64,000 nucleotides of DNA from Dillenia suffruticosa (Eukaryota; Streptophyta; Magnoliopsida; Dilleniales; Dilleniaceae): contig JAVTVX010000005.1 in NCBI GenBank assembly GCA_033439265.1, forward strand, positions 8,070,001 to 8,134,000, written 5' to 3'. Every line of letters begins with the position of its first letter. Positions within the stretch are counted from its first letter, which is position 1. Below, piece after piece: positions 44,349 through 57,500 of the stretch. The notes below the pieces were generated by a model. The model made no database searches. It was not told where the DNA came from and saw only the letters and a program-made list of their open reading frames with translations. The translations under genes were made by a program, and so were the position numbers.

Positions 44349-46422
44349 CAGTCTTGATCGTTGTCCGTACTGTTCCTTATTATCTGCAACGTTCCTTGTG
44401 ATAATATTTAGGATACTCGGGAGTTGCTAGGAACTTGAAAAACCACGAAGATACGTGCCTTGGTGCAGTGTGGTTCCTTATCCTTCCCCAGACTCCGTAC
44501 ATCATGAAATGTCAAAGTACCCTTTGTATTTTAGCGGGCCCAAACCATTTGAGTGCACGTTCAGGCCTGGGGAGATTCTCTACTTGTAAGGTTTTTCACC
44601 TTGGTTCCTTCATTCCTAATGTCTGCTGTCTTCATTAAGAATAGTCCGTTTTTGAATATATTTAGTTTTTATACAACAGCCAAATTCTGTTTTTGCCCTT
44701 GTATATTGAATTGTGTCAATGAACTTCAATACGTTCTTTCTTATTTTATTTTATTTTATTTGATTAATTAACTAATTAATTGATTAACGTTTTCCTTTCA
44801 ATGGTGAAAAGATTCTAGTTTAATTAAGGAACTTTAGATGTTACATTCATTTGTGGTCTGCCAAAAAGCACTATGGAAGCTTTATAGAATAATCGATAAG
44901 CCTTAAGTATTTAAAAGGCCGTTTCTTGATTATTCGAAACAACACAGCTAACAAAATCGAGTACTTTGTGGTCATCTTTCTTGTTGTTCTGTACTTTAGA
45001 ATTGACATATAAACAATTAAATATCTATTGAGTTTTCCCTTTTGTATTTGTGGTGGTGAGGATTCAGTTCATATTACAATTGGGTTTTATTCTATGGAAA
45101 GATTTGTGACAGCTAGGTATTTAAAACTTGAAAATTACTTCAAATTTTATGTCATGTGCTTATGACAGTTAGAATTAGTTTACCATATGGATTGGTCCTT
45201 ATGGCCTAGGGAGGCATTTTAGACTATCTCCTTATAATTGCACCATTTTCGTTTACAATGAATAGCTGCTTTGGTTGCCCACTTCAAATAACTTGAAAAT
45301 ATCTGTTCTGTTTTCAAATCCTGAACATCATCTAAAGTGGTCCCGAAATGCAATTTATCCTTATTTGTTGGAAATAGGCTCCTCTGCACTTCGTAACTTC
45401 TATCTATCAGGGAAAATACCCCTGTTGGATTTGCATTATTGAAATGGATTATTCAGCAAAATCATTGTTTTCCATAGCTAGTTCTTACTTCACCTTAGCT
45501 GCTTAGACATGCTCCCAGTACTAATGATACAGTAGGGGTACCTTCTTTTTCTCCAAGCCAGGGTGCCTTTGGGGAACATAATGCTGCATTTTTTGTCTAT
45601 ACCCTATATTATTCTGCTATTTTTGCTTTGGCATGCAATTCTAATTACACGAGTGAATTCACTGAGATAATACATATATAATTTTTTTTTTCTTTTTGGT
45701 TTTTAAGGGCACTGATTGATGTATTCTTGTGTTGTTTTTATATGTTGCAAGACAAGGTGTCATTGCAAACATATCCCATTTAACCTCATTCTGGCCTGAA
45801 CCATGTGTTAGATGTTCGGTCTTGTCTAAACCATAATGCGTGGATTTTAAGTAGAACATGCCACAAGTACATCTGGGGTGTATACCTACTTTAGTCTTGA
45901 CTTGGAGATAACTTGCAATTTTTCCAAGTCTGAATAGTTATCTGATGCTGTTGCAAATGTTAGAGGGAGAACTGTCTGGATTTTCACTAGGAATGACTGT
46001 GGTTCTCGTTTGTGCATGGAAAAATTTAACTAAGTTATTAGTTTGGACGAAAACTATAGGAGGAAATAAGGATCTAAAAGACGGAAAAGAAATTACTCAA
46101 CTTGGTATTCTCTACTCTGATGTAACTCGTAAGGCTGGTTTGCTGGAGATGATGATGCAGGCCTAGCATGTGGTTTCATCATGTCAGCTAAAGTCCAGAT
46201 TGCAGAGGACGCACGATTGCAGGGTATGATATGCAGTTTGATATCAAATATGCTTACTTAAAATTTGTGCGGTCAATCTATCACCCACTGTGTGGGCCAA
46301 CATTGTCTCAATCAGAGGACAAGGATCCGCTCTTTGTTTTGTCCTGCAGTGCAAGAAATGACCGGAGTAATACTGCTTCTACAGCATATGAAGTAAAGGA
46401 AAAAGATTCTAAAGAAGCTTAA

Positions 46423-47842
46423 GGGCATTGGGAGAGGTGGCAGATAATTTTAACAAGCATATGTTGCACAAGTTGATAAAAATTTCATCCTGACATGATG
46501 ATTTACAATGATGTTGCTCTTTGCTGCAAGAAAATTATGGTGATTTAGTGGGTTCCCTTGAGCTACTTTATTCTCTTGTTTTTAGTCGAGACACTGATTT
46601 TGGTGGGCGACCCATGATAGAAGAGAATTGCCTTTTCATGGGTCACTTTAGATTTTGGAAATGAGGAGTGCACCGGATATCGCCCCCCCTTTTTTCCCCT
46701 CTTCTTTGTCATTGTATACATGAGTGGTTTTCTTGATAATTATTACCTCAATTTAGGCTAGTTTTATCACCAATGCATTGAGGTTTATAACCTCCGTTGC
46801 AAACTTGTATCCTAAGGTTTGAGGTCAGCGGTGAGAAGGTTGGGACGAGAAAGTGGTATGGTAAATATATGGTAGATATGGTATATGACAAATTGCGGCC
46901 GCCTTCATAAACACTTTGGAGTGCGGTGGTTGTTGCTTGGCATTCTAGCTAGTATTGATCTTCATTGTCTTCCTTTCATGAAACAACTTGTAAGTGGTGA
47001 CCTCTGATCCCTGGTGTAATCCATTTTTTTTCTCTTTACTTGCCTCTTAGGTGGTATTACTTTGAAAGGTTAAAAACAGTTGATGGAGATAACACTTTGG
47101 GAGATGTGCTGGTGGGTTCAATGCATGAGATCAAATACTTACCTCCCTCAGGGAAACAAGAATGACACACATGATCTCATTCGTGGGAATCTTCTAGTCT
47201 CACTTGTGAATTATTACTTGAATTGGAGCTTGCGTCGTTTGCATTGTGTGTGTTTTCAAGGGGGATGAATTATTTGTATGGATGTCAAATGACTTGACCC
47301 TGTATAATAGAGTTTCTTAATTGCAATATCGTCATTAGTCATCGGGAATAGCTTTTGAGCGCAAAAGACTATATATATGAGTGCCTCTCTTTCAGGGCCA
47401 GAAGAGCACCAGAATGGACCTAGCGCTGCCTTCTTGGTGCTAGGAGTGCTTCTCCAGAGCAAAAGTGTTTTTAGGACTGAATAGAAGATAAGCAATGTAA
47501 CCTTTACTGGAAAAGCTAAGAGTAGTTCTGCGAACTAGTACCCATGAGTAGTTTAGCAAACTAGTAGGTTCCCGAATGAGATGACATTCGGGTTTTGCAA
47601 TATGTCCTGGATTTTTTTTACCATCCTCATCAATAGTGATATCCATAAACTCAAATACCTTTCAAGGACGGAAAAAAAATTCTTTCTATTCTAATACGAT
47701 CACCTTTCTATTATAAGAAAATAAGATGATTGGAGGGCCGTTGGTAAGTTTAATCAAACAATTGGATTCTATACATGCCGTTCAATTTTGGGTGGCAACC
47801 TATAGAAAGTAGTACATTCATTTTGGGGCCTTGGGTTGGGAC
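46423..47842. other. Intergenic sequence between the JMJD7-like pseudogene and CCD4 (convergent 3' ends)
   Basis: No gene is recognised. It holds the 3' flanks of both loci and a C/T-rich run at 46684-46705. Open frames here are short and match nothing known to me. Confidence 0.6.
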
Positions 47843-49729
47843 TTAGAGTCTGATAAGATCAGCTTCCCTGACAAAGAGACCGTGAAAGCCATAAGGCACC
47901 CGACGCGGCAGTTTGACAGCTGCGACAATGTCAAGGGAAGGCGATTTGGCATCCATCACCAAGAACTTCGACTCTCCTGCACGTTCATCATGGATGTAGG
48001 ACACCAGGTACCCGTCGTCCTCATCGGCTTTGGGGTTGTCCATATCCCTCGGTACAAAGAAAGGCTCTCCGCCGTAGCACTCCTTCCCATACATCCTGCA
48101 GCCAACAGTGCACTCGCTGCGGCGGTCACTAAGTGAGAGGTCCAGCTTTGCCACTCCAGATATCCTGGGCATGGGGTCTCCAACCCCGGCGTATACGTAG
48201 CGATTCTTCTTTCCCATGTAGGCCCCGTTTATGACTGCAAAGTCCAAGTTCCTTACGGACAGTGGATGCCTCACTACCATCCCCGTCCTCAAGTCTATCC
48301 TCACCATCTCCACGCACGCATGTATCAGGTCCATTCTCTCCAGCGTGTGCTCTACCGACAGTATGTTGGGTGCCACCATCACTATTGCGTCTCCACCCTC
48401 TTCATCCCACGCATTGATTGCGTGAATGATGTTGAGCCCCGGAACTTCAAACCACCTCATCTCGGTCTCGTTCTTGGCGTATCTTGGGATTACTCCCAGT
48501 CTCGACACTTTAGTAGGATCGGTTCCCACGGGAGAACCCCCTCCCACTATCATTTTCATCGGATTCATCCCTATCTGGATGTCTGCAAACACAGCGTACC
48601 TCATGGTGATGGCAAAGTCGTGGACAAATGACGGCCGTAGCATTGAGAAGATGGGCACATCCGGTTGTTTGTTTCCGGCCTTGTCGAACCAGAAATAGGT
48701 CAGAAACGGGGGCACAGGCCCGTAACGGAAGGCGAAGGTCTCGCCGGTTTTCGGGTCTGTTTTGGGGTGAGCAGTCATGCTCATGAAAAGCCTGCCCCCA
48801 AAGTCGTGCCGACCCAGAGTCTCAATGTCTCCGTCCGACGTCAATCTCACCACGTATGGGAGGTCAGATTCTCCCAGAGCGTAGAGCTGGCCTCCGAAGA
48901 GTGCCAGGCTAGTGTTGGCCAGGCCAATGCCGTTTATCGGATTGAATTGTCCCATCAGGATTCGACCAGCTGACAAGGCGCCGCGAGCAGCTGATGCGGT
49001 AAGTCCGTGGAAGCCTGAAAAGACGAGGGGCAGGAACGAGTAGCCAGCGTACCGCTCAGCGGAGTATTTGTGGGTCTTGACGTAGCGGCTGCAAAGCGAA
49101 GCGCGGCCGCGGGAGATCCTGATTGCGTGGAGCATGCCGTCTCCGTCGAAGAGGTGGTAAGGGCCTCGGGGGAGGAATTGCGGGTTTGGTCCATTGCGGA
49201 TGTAAGCACCGTCGAGGCTCGGCGGAAGGAAGCCCTGTACCACTTTGCACTCTGTTGGCGGAATCTCATCCGCCACGGGCGCGAAGTTGTTGGAAAGAAC
49301 GTACCTGGGATTGACCGACGGTCGGAGCGGAGGATCTATGAAATTGTTAATGATATCGTCCAGTGCGTTGAATACTGTAACCGGAAATGGTGGCTCTGTC
49401 GATGTACTGGAACCAGGAAGAGTTGCTGATTTTGGTTTGACTGGAGATGGAGAAGCTGCACCTTTTTTGGCCGAGTAGGAGGAAGAGGATGGGTTTCTTA
49501 CTGACGTTGGTGAAGATGTCGATTTGTTGGTAGTGGTGCCCTCCGTGTGGGATGGCTTTTCTTCGATTCTGACACAAGAGATTTTTTGGTGTCCGGGAGT
49601 TCGTGTTAACGATGACTGTGCTACTGTCCCCGTAGCGGGGAATCTGGTTAAGTTAATGGGATTGGTTCCATTGTAGGGAGGAAGAGGTGGATCACGCGAA
49701 GTGAAGCAAGAGGAAGTTAAAGAATTCAT
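47843..49729 (-). CDS. CCD4: Carotenoid cleavage dioxygenase 4
   Basis: A single uninterrupted exon of 628 codons. The N-terminal 110 residues are Ser/Thr/Pro-rich, fitting a plastid transit peptide. The carotenoid oxygenase domain runs from about residue 120 to the end. Four iron-binding histidines are present (H321, H370, H436, H616), with second-shell glutamates at E287 and in GGEP (E555). The C-terminal half (RNLDFAVINGAYMG, VGDPMPRISGVAKLD, MDAKSPSLDIVAAVKLPRRV, PYGFHGLFVRE) follows CCD4 more closely than NCED or CCD1. CCD4 enzymes act in plastoglobules and cleave carotenoids at the 9,10 or 9',10' double bond, giving ionone-type volatiles and controlling petal and tissue colour. Start ATG at 49727-49729 is the first in frame. 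Single-exon structure is known for some plant CCD4 genes. Substrate choice cannot be read from sequence. Confidence 0.95.
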   Translation of the reverse strand: MNSLTSSCFTSRDPPLPPYNGTNPINLTRFPATGTVAQSSLTRTPGHQKISCVRIEEKPSHTEGTTTNKSTSSPTSVRNPSSSSYSAKKGAASPSPVKPKSATLPGSSTSTEPPFPVTVFNALDDIINNFIDPPLRPSVNPRYVLSNNFAPVADEIPPTECKVVQGFLPPSLDGAYIRNGPNPQFLPRGPYHLFDGDGMLHAIRISRGRASLCSRYVKTHKYSAERYAGYSFLPLVFSGFHGLTASAARGALSAGRILMGQFNPINGIGLANTSLALFGGQLYALGESDLPYVVRLTSDGDIETLGRHDFGGRLFMSMTAHPKTDPKTGETFAFRYGPVPPFLTYFWFDKAGNKQPDVPIFSMLRPSFVHDFAITMRYAVFADIQIGMNPMKMIVGGGSPVGTDPTKVSRLGVIPRYAKNETEMRWFEVPGLNIIHAINAWDEEGGDAIVMVAPNILSVEHTLERMDLIHACVEMVRIDLRTGMVVRHPLSVRNLDFAVINGAYMGKKNRYVYAGVGDPMPRISGVAKLDLSLSDRRSECTVGCRMYGKECYGGEPFFVPRDMDNPKADEDDGYLVSYIHDERAGESKFLVMDAKSPSLDIVAAVKLPRRVPYGFHGLFVREADLIRL

Positions 49730-50236
49730 GATGTTTGTATATATTTTCTATTTCAATTTAATTAATGTTTTTCTCTCTGGGAGGAATCTCTCTATCCGTC
49801 CGCTCAGGCTACTACTGGCCGGCCAATTATGGGGAAACAAAGAAGATGGGATAAAACTAGGGGTGTCGGGGTAGTCTACTTGTAAGGGAATGTACTGCAT
49901 TAATCGGATAAAACCATTATTGCGTTGGGAATTTTCTCCTGGTCCTAATTTAGTGGCGCCACAGAATTTAATCACGGATGCCGAGTTGTTGGCATCTTCT
50001 TTCCTGATAATTTCTTGTACGAGTGGACTAGATAATATCTGCATCTCTTTCTCTGGATAAAAATCTTGAATCCCAGATCCGCCAAAAATGTGTTTTCCCC
50101 CCTTCATTTGGCAACTCACCTGCTAACATAAAGTATATATTAGTTGAATGAGTGCTGCTTATATTGAGTTTAAACTTCAGAGACAATGAAACATGACTAA
50201 AAAACCCATTATAAATTCTTTGAATCCATAACCCAA
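49730..50236 (-). promoter_or_regulatory. Upstream region of CCD4, bounded by a Tat-like LTR
   Basis: Only about 500 bp separate the ATG from the LTR at about 50237. An AT-rich TATATACT (minus, about 50132-50139) is a possible TATA box, giving a long leader; this is weak. No gene lies here. Promoter elements farther upstream would have to be inside the retrotransposon. Confidence 0.4.
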
Positions 50237-50863
50237 TGAACATAACGTATTATCAATATAAGATTTATCTCCCAAATAGATAATCACGGTTCACTCTCTC
50301 AGTATCTATCGACCAAACTCTTCTCGGTAGTTGTCTGATCGGCTCTCGAATTTCCTCGATATTCGATCAATTCAAAATAATATTCATCTTTCCATAAAAT
50401 ACGGGAATGACATCTCATAGTAAGAAATGAAATCTTTAAATCCTAATCGATAAGAAAAAAAGACTTTCGATAAGTAAAACTTTTTTAATTAAAAGAATCC
50501 TATATCTCAGGAGAATCTTCCCTTAATGGTCCTACCATCTTGGGAGTACTTTTGCATGGGAACTAAGGTTTCAACACCCCGAATGTATACAAAACTCATA
50601 AGCGTGGACTATATATATATCGTTAATCCCACAGGTCGGGTAAGTCCTCACACTCTCTGAAGTTACACATAGCATACAACTGCATAACAAAACTCTCTTT
50701 CAGTTTGTTTCTTTTATCGAAACTGCTCTCTGATTTGAATATTGGAGTCTTATTGTCAGAGCACCCTCTGGTGCTCTTTTACGGGTCTCATTGATCGAGA
50801 TCAACAAGCAACATGTTCGAGTTAGCCAAGCTATTATCTATAAAGCCAAACCCATTTCCAACA
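50237..50863 (+). repeat. 5' LTR of Tat-like copy 2
   Basis: It starts near TGAACATAACG and ends CCATTTCCAACA two bases before the PBS. Near its start it contains one unit of the motif found in the tandem arrays (gatttatctcccaaatagat). The left edge is inferred, since no intact second LTR is in the window. Confidence 0.65.
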
Positions 50864-50865
50864 TA

Positions 50866-50884
50866 TTGACGTCGTCTGTGGGAA
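50866..50884 (+). promoter_or_regulatory. Primer-binding site of Tat-like copy 2
   Basis: TTGACGTCGTCTGTGGGAA differs by two bases from the TTGGCGCCGTCTGTGGGAA motif that follows the LTR in plant Tat/Athila elements. Confidence 0.75.
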
Positions 50885-50929
50885 CAAACTAATTTCTTGA
50901 GTTTCTACTATCATTCTTTTTTCTATTGT

Positions 50930-53765
50930 CATGACATCAACCAAAAGAAAAAGACGATCTTTCAGTTTCGATGACAATGTTCTAATAGGAGTCGACACGG
51001 ATCGGAACGACCTGTTGATCATTGCTACTAGGATAGGGTCCTACCTCATTAAAAAGACTTTCGTTAATCAAGAAACAAATCGAAACCTTTTCTTTTGGGA
51101 CCCTTTCTAGTGGATGAGGTTTAACCCATCTCATTTTCAACCCTCTAATGGACTCATAAAAGGATTCGTTGACGAGTGTATACATCTAGGGGGTATCATT
51201 TTGTTATCATAACTAAGGAACGTCTCCTTACCATAGTACTACCAAAACCACTTTTCACATAGTGAAATTCTTGTCCCCCTACAATGCCATCCTCGGTCAT
51301 CCTGGTTTAGATAGTCTCAAAACGCTACCTAGCACAAAACACATAAAGATGAAATTCAGGACATCTTTAGGGGTCGAGGTGCTTCATGATGACGTCGACC
51401 CATTGACTATTCCCTTATTGGAATAGAGGAAGAAATTTTCTCAGTAGAAACATTGGAATTTAGAGATGATGCCGAACATCGATCCAAGGCTCAACCTAGA
51501 GATGAAGTAATTGAAATTCTCATCACAAATGTACCCGACCAAACGATTCAAATTGGCCCACCGACCAATTCCTCTCCGGAATGCAATCGTGGACTGTATT
51601 CGATGATACTCAAAAGTTTTTTCACGTCTCCAGAAAACATGCATTCACCAGTCGGTCATAGTTCACAAGTTAGCCGTAGCTGCTAGTCGCAAGTTTGTCA
51701 AGCAAAAGAAAAGGATATTTGCATTGGAAACTCAGTGGGCAATATAGGAAGAAGTCTGAAAACTCCTAGCGACATAATTCATCCCAAAGGTAAAATACAT
51801 TGAGTAGTTAGTCAATGTGGTTATAGTAAAAAAAGTCAATAGCAAGTGGATGATATGTGTAGACTTCATTGACTTCAATAAGGGTGTCTGAAAAACAGTT
51901 ACCTGCTCCCCAATATCGACAGATTGGTGGACAATTCATCGAGTCACCAACTTTTGAATTTCATGGATGCATAATTTAATTACAACCAAATATGTATGGC
52001 CCCCCAAAACGAATAAAAAACCAGTTTCATCACAGAGTTCAACACTTACTTCTACAAGGTGATGCCGTTTGGCTTAAAAATTGCTAGAACAACCTTCTAG
52101 CGGTTGGTCAATAAGGTTTTTTGTGAATAGCTCAGCAGAAACGTGGAGGTATATGTTGACGACATGCTTGTGAAGAGCACTAAAGCTGAAGATCATGTCG
52201 TAGATTTGGAAGAGTCATTCCGAATGCTAGAGCATTATAACATAAAATTGAATCTAACAAAATGCACCATTGGAATCATTCGCGGAAAGTTTATTGGCTT
52301 CCTTATTATCAATCGGGGGATTAAAATAAATCAGAAGAAGATACAAGTCATACTGGACATAACACCATTGAGGATAGTAAAAGAGGTGCAGCACTTATCT
52401 GGAGGATTGCAACTTTAAATTGGTTCATGTTAAAAGTAAGGGAGAAATATAAACCCTTTTATGATACTCTGTAGAAGTATCAGAAATTCACATGGATGTC
52501 AGTGTCAAATAGCGTTTGAACGGCTCAAAGAGTATCTCATGTAGCCCCTGCTCCTCTCTCAACCTATTCTTGGTGAGAAACTATCTTTACCTCTCCATCT
52601 CTGATCGGACACTTTGCTTTGTTCTTGTGAGGTAGGACTCCACCGTATAGAGGCCGGTATACTATGTCAACTAAATACTCCAAGAGTTTGAAGTCAATTA
52701 TCGACTTATCAAAAAGGTGGCCTACCCTAGTCCCAACCACTAGATGCCTCCTACCGTACTTCCAAACCCATGCCATTGTGGTATTGATCAATTAATCTCT
52801 AAATCAGATTCTACAGAAAAATGATACTTTAGGTTGACTTATCCGGTGGAGTATCGAGTTAGACAAATTCGACATCAAATACTAATCGAGGTCAGTAATC
52901 AAGGGTCAAGCTCTCGCCAACTTCATTCTTGAACGTATATTTTTGCTCTCACCGATGATCAAGAAGAACGCTTGTTGTCCGAATGGACCCTTCATGTAGA
53001 CAAGTCATCGAACTCCTCAGGAAGTGGAGCCAGACTCATCCTTGTGAGAGCGAATGATTTCAAGGATGAATACGCTTTTTGTTTTGACTTTTGAGCAACG
53101 AATAATTAGATCGAATACGAAACCTTTCTAACTAGATTGCGAATAATAGCATCATTGGAAGTCCAAAACATACAGGTTTTCATGGACAGTCAGTTAGCTA
53201 TCAACCAAATTAAAGAGGTCTATGAGACTAAAGATTCGACAATAGTAGAGTATTTAACCAAACTACGAGAAGTGGTGAAAAAATTTGACAAAGTAGATAT
53301 ATAACAATACCAATAAGAAAAAGCATGAGTCAACACCCTCTCAAAACTAGCTAACTCCAACTAAGTAGCAACCAGTTGAACGGTCTATATAGAGAATCTA
53401 CCTTACCCGAGCATCGATGAGTTTGAACAGATCCTGTCAGTCGGCAAATCCCCAAATTGGGAGGATCCTATAGAGGCCTATCTGAAACATGAACAACTAC
53501 AGAGCTTAACCATCGAAACCGCTAAGCTAAAGTGTAAGGTTGTATACTATGCAATTATCAATGGAGATCTCTACAAAAAGTCGTATACATACCCATACCT
53601 AAAATGTCTAACACCCGAAGAAGGAAATTACGTGCTTAGAGAAATTCATGAGGGAATATATGACAATCACCTAGGCACTCGGAACTTATCAAACAAGGCT
53701 CTTTGGCAAGGATACTATTTGCCCACTATGAAGGTCGATGCAGATAGCTACGTCAAAAGATACAA
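50930..53765 (+). pseudogene. Tat-like pol part 1: protease, RT, RNase H, start of integrase
   Basis: The protease region (about 50990-51370) has NQE where the catalytic D-x-G is expected, and ends in YNAILGHPGLDSL. RT fragments start near 51840 (KWMICVDFID). The catalytic YVDD lies near 52152-52163, followed by MLVKSTKAEDHVVDLEESF and a block ending at 52418. RNase H pieces run from about 52980 to 53340. The integrase zinc-binding segment (REIHEG...HLG...GYYLPTM) runs to 53765, where it is cut by the nested Gypsy within the zinc finger. Numerous stops and frameshifts are present. Confidence 0.75.
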
Positions 53766-54539
53766 TGATGTGAACTCGTTGGGTATAAAAACCCTAAAAC
53801 CCACGAACAAGTTAATTTAGCCCAAAAATCGTCCAAACGAATTATTTGAACCGGTGGAATTAAAGACCTCGACCATTGCCCTAAAGGAGGAAGAACCTAA
53901 GGTATATGATCTTAGACCCGTTTCTCACTAGATCAAGAACCTTGGTATAAAGATGGAATGAATGATGCCACAATCTAGATGGTTCGAAACCTAGTTTGAT
54001 AAGTCAAAGAACTAAACAAAACTCATATCTTGAATAAGTTCAAAGTTCTCAAAAGAACAAAACCTATGTGAAGAATCCTCACAATTTTATTAATTCTCTC
54101 CAAAATATTTTTTTTTACACAATGTATAATGGCCTATTTATAGTTTAAAGGTAGAAACATAATTGATAACTAAAAATTTAGTAACTCTCTAAATAATAAA
54201 GAATTAGGAAACTAAACATAAGTTACAAAAAATAAAAAATTAGGAAACTAAATAAATCAAACTATTTTGACTAAGTTTTGCTGCTATTTTTCTTCATTTT
54301 TGTCCTCCCTTGGTTTTGGATAATTTTGGGCATTTTATTCTTCCAACTGGGTTTGTATAAGCATAATTAAGACCCCTTTTGGTTCTATATTTATTTGGAC
54401 TCCAATTTCTTATTGTAAAGCCCCATGAATTAAGTTATTCAGTACTTTTTTGAATCTTTTAACTCGGGCCCTTGTCACCGGCCCAACTGGAACTTGAGTT
54501 GGATCTCGTGAATTCCTTGTAATTTTGATGATTTCATCA
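53766..54539 (-). repeat. 3' LTR of the nested Gypsy
   Basis: It matches 59964-60734 along its whole length with scattered substitutions. Confidence 0.93.
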
Positions 54540-57500
54540 TTCCCCTCCTCTTGAGAAGGATTTGTCCTCAAATCGTCACCTGCATCAAAAGGACTCAAGT
54601 CAGTAATATTGAAAGTAGCACTAACATGATACTCACCTGATAAATCAAGTCTGTAAGTATTGTCGTTGATCCGTTCTAGCACTTGAAAAGGACCATCTCC
54701 TCGGGGCAACAACTTGGAACGTCTCTGTGCCGGAAATCTTTCCTTCCGCATGTGTAACCAAACCCAATCACCGAGTTCAAAAATCAACTTGTGACGTCCC
54801 TTGTTAGCTTGCTTAATGTATTGTTCGGTTCTCCTCTCTATATTGAACCGTCCTTTCTCGTGAAGTTGTTTCACAAATTCTGCTTTTTCCTTACTATCTA
54901 AATTCACTTACTCAGAAATAGGTAAAGGTAAGAAATCCAAAGGAGTTAAAGGATTAAAACTATAAACAATTTCAAATGGTGAGAATTTAGTAGTAGAGTG
55001 AACAACACGATTATATGCAAACTCAACATGTGGCAAACATTCTTCTCAAATTTTAATATTTTTACCAATGACAGCCCTCAACAAAGTGGATAAAGTTCTG
55101 TTGACTACTTCTGTTTGACCATCAGTTTGAGGATGACAAGTTATTGAAAATAAAAGTTTCGTTACTAATTTTTCCCATAATGTTTTCCAAAAGTAACTCA
55201 GAAACTTAGTATCCTGATCTGAAACGATTGTTCTAGGCATCCCATGTAACCTCACAATTTCCCTAAAGAATAATTCCGCAATATGAGAAGTATTGTCAGA
55301 TTTATGACAAGGAATAAAATGAGCCATCTTGACAATCGATCTCCAACTACAAAGATCGAATCTCGTCCAGATTTATTCTTAGGTAAACCCAAAACAAAAT
55401 CCATTGAACTGTCAATTCAAGGTGAACTAGGAATAGGTAGGGGTGTGTAAAGACCATTAGGTTGAACCTTGATTTAGCTTGCCTACAGGTAATACATCTA
55501 CCACAAAATCTCTCAATGTCTCGCTTCATGTGTGGTCAATAAAAGTGCTTTTGTAAAATTGCCAAGGTTTTAGCAACTCCAAAATGTCCCATTAACCCTT
55601 CGCTATGAGATTCTTGAACTAACAACTCTCTCGATGAACAATTTGGCATACATAACTTATTTTCTCTAAACAAAAAGCTCTCATGCCTATAGAATTTGCC
55701 CTCTGCAGACTTTTCACATGCACTATAAATTTCTCCAAAATCATGGTCATCATGATAAAGTTCTTTAATATGCTCAAAACCAAGAAATTTAGCATCAAGA
55801 GTAGAGATTAAGGCATATCTGCATGAAAATGCATCCGCAACTACATTCTCCTTACCTTGTTTATATCGAATGACATAAGGAAAAGTTTCGATCAATTCCA
55901 TCCATCGAGTATGTCTCTTATTCAGCTTATGTTGACTTTTCAAATGTTTCAAGGATTCATGATCCATACGAATCACAAATTCTTTCGTCCACAAATAGTG
56001 TTGCCATGTCTCCAAAGCTCGAACCAAGGCGTACTTGAGTAAGTGTTGCCATGTTAAGTGCAGCCCCGCTTAACTTCTCGCTAAAGTATGCAAGTGGTCT
56101 TTCATCCTGTATAAGAACAGCGCCTATACCTACACCAAAAGTATCACATTCAATTTCAAATGTTTTAGAAAAGTTCGGTAAAGCAAGTAAAGGTGCATGA
56201 GTAAGTTTATATTTAATAAGTTGAAACGCTTTCTCTTGCTCTTCACTCCATTGAAAGGCAACGTTTTTCTTGATGACTTGTGTAAGCGGTGCAGCGATAG
56301 TGCTAAAATCTTTCACGAACCTCCTGTAAAAACTAGTAAGACCATGAAAACTTCTAACATTACTTATATTGGAGGGGGTTGACCATTCTTGGATGGCTTT
56401 GATCTTCTCTTCATCTACCTCGATGCCTTTAGCACTCACAACAAAACCCAGAAAAACAAGCTTGTCGGTGCAGAAGGTATACTTTTTGAGGTTAGCATAT
56501 AAATTTTCTTTTCTAAGTACATCCAAAACCGAATGCAAATGTGAGACATGATCATGCAAACTTTTGCTATATATCAAAATATCATCAAAACAAACAACAA
56601 CGAATTTACCAATAAAAGTACGCAAAACATGATTCATTAAGCGCATGAATGTACTAGGAGCATTGGTTAATTCAAAGGGCATAACTAACCACTCATACAA
56701 CCCATATTTAGTTTTAAAAGCTGTTTTCCATTCATCTCCTTCTTTCATTCGTATTTGATGATATCCACTCTTAAGATCAATTTTAGAAAACACACAAGCA
56801 CCATGCAACTCATCTAACATGTCATATAAACGAGGAATAGGGTGTCGATATCTTACCGTTATGTTGTTGATGGTAGTCAACACACATCCTCTATGTTCCA
56901 TCTTTTTTAGGTACCAAAATCACCGGAACTGCACATGGACTCATACTTTCTCTCACATGCCCCTTTTCCATCAACTCTTCGACTTGTCTTTGAAACTCCT
57001 TTGCCTCTTCTGGATTGCTTCTATATGCTGGACGATTTGGAATTGATGCACCGGGTATGAAATCAATTTGATGTTCAATACCCCGGATAGGTGGCAAACC
57101 TTGGGGTAGCTCTTCAGGAAACATATCTTCGAATTCCTGCAAAAGAGAAACAATAACACTCGGCAAAGAAGGTTTAAGTAGGTCAGTGTTTAAAAGGAAT
57201 TCCTTGTACATAAGTACAATCATTGGCCGTCTTGAGAGTATCGCTCGCTTAACCTCACTTGTTTTGGCATAAAAATTCTGTTGTTTTCTCTCGGATTTTA
57301 CCTCATTGGCCGAACTTTTCTCTCTTTTCTCTTTCTCATCAAATTCGGTATTTCTCTCTTCTTTTCTCTCTTTTTTCTCTTCTCTCAACCCATTTTGATC
57401 TTTTTGTTTCTGTTGCTCACTCAATTTTTGCAACCTTACTCGGTCTTCATAGACTTGCTTTGGTGTCATCGGAATTAGAGTGATTTTTCGTTGGTTGAAC

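Larger units (their letters stand above)
43640..46422 (+). pseudogene. JMJD7-like JmjC hydroxylase pseudogene, three exons
   Basis: Exon 1 (about 43640-44293) reads LRFLRDFV...HWPAISL, DEYLRGALSGSTVSVHLTP, NDCFRNEY, CDAHIPWATEALGCLPEAVN and the Fe-binding HKDHYENLY. Exon 2 (44412-44585) gives ELEKPRRYVPWCS and PLYFSGPKPFECT. Exon 3 (46161-46422) gives PSMWFHHV and YDMQFDIKYAY. Splice borders are normal. Lesions: TAG at 43787 for a conserved Trp, TAA at 44264, a frameshift near 44430, TAA at 46189, loss of about three residues near 46221, and no usable ATG. Plant JMJD7-type proteins are cytosolic 2-oxoglutarate- and iron-dependent (3S)-lysyl hydroxylases. The 1.6-kb intron 2 shows nothing recognisable. 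Confidence 0.88.

Noticed and set aside
47831-49478. Plus-strand open frames of 62-121 codons opposite CCD4
   Set aside because: They are antisense shadows of a GC-richer coding exon.
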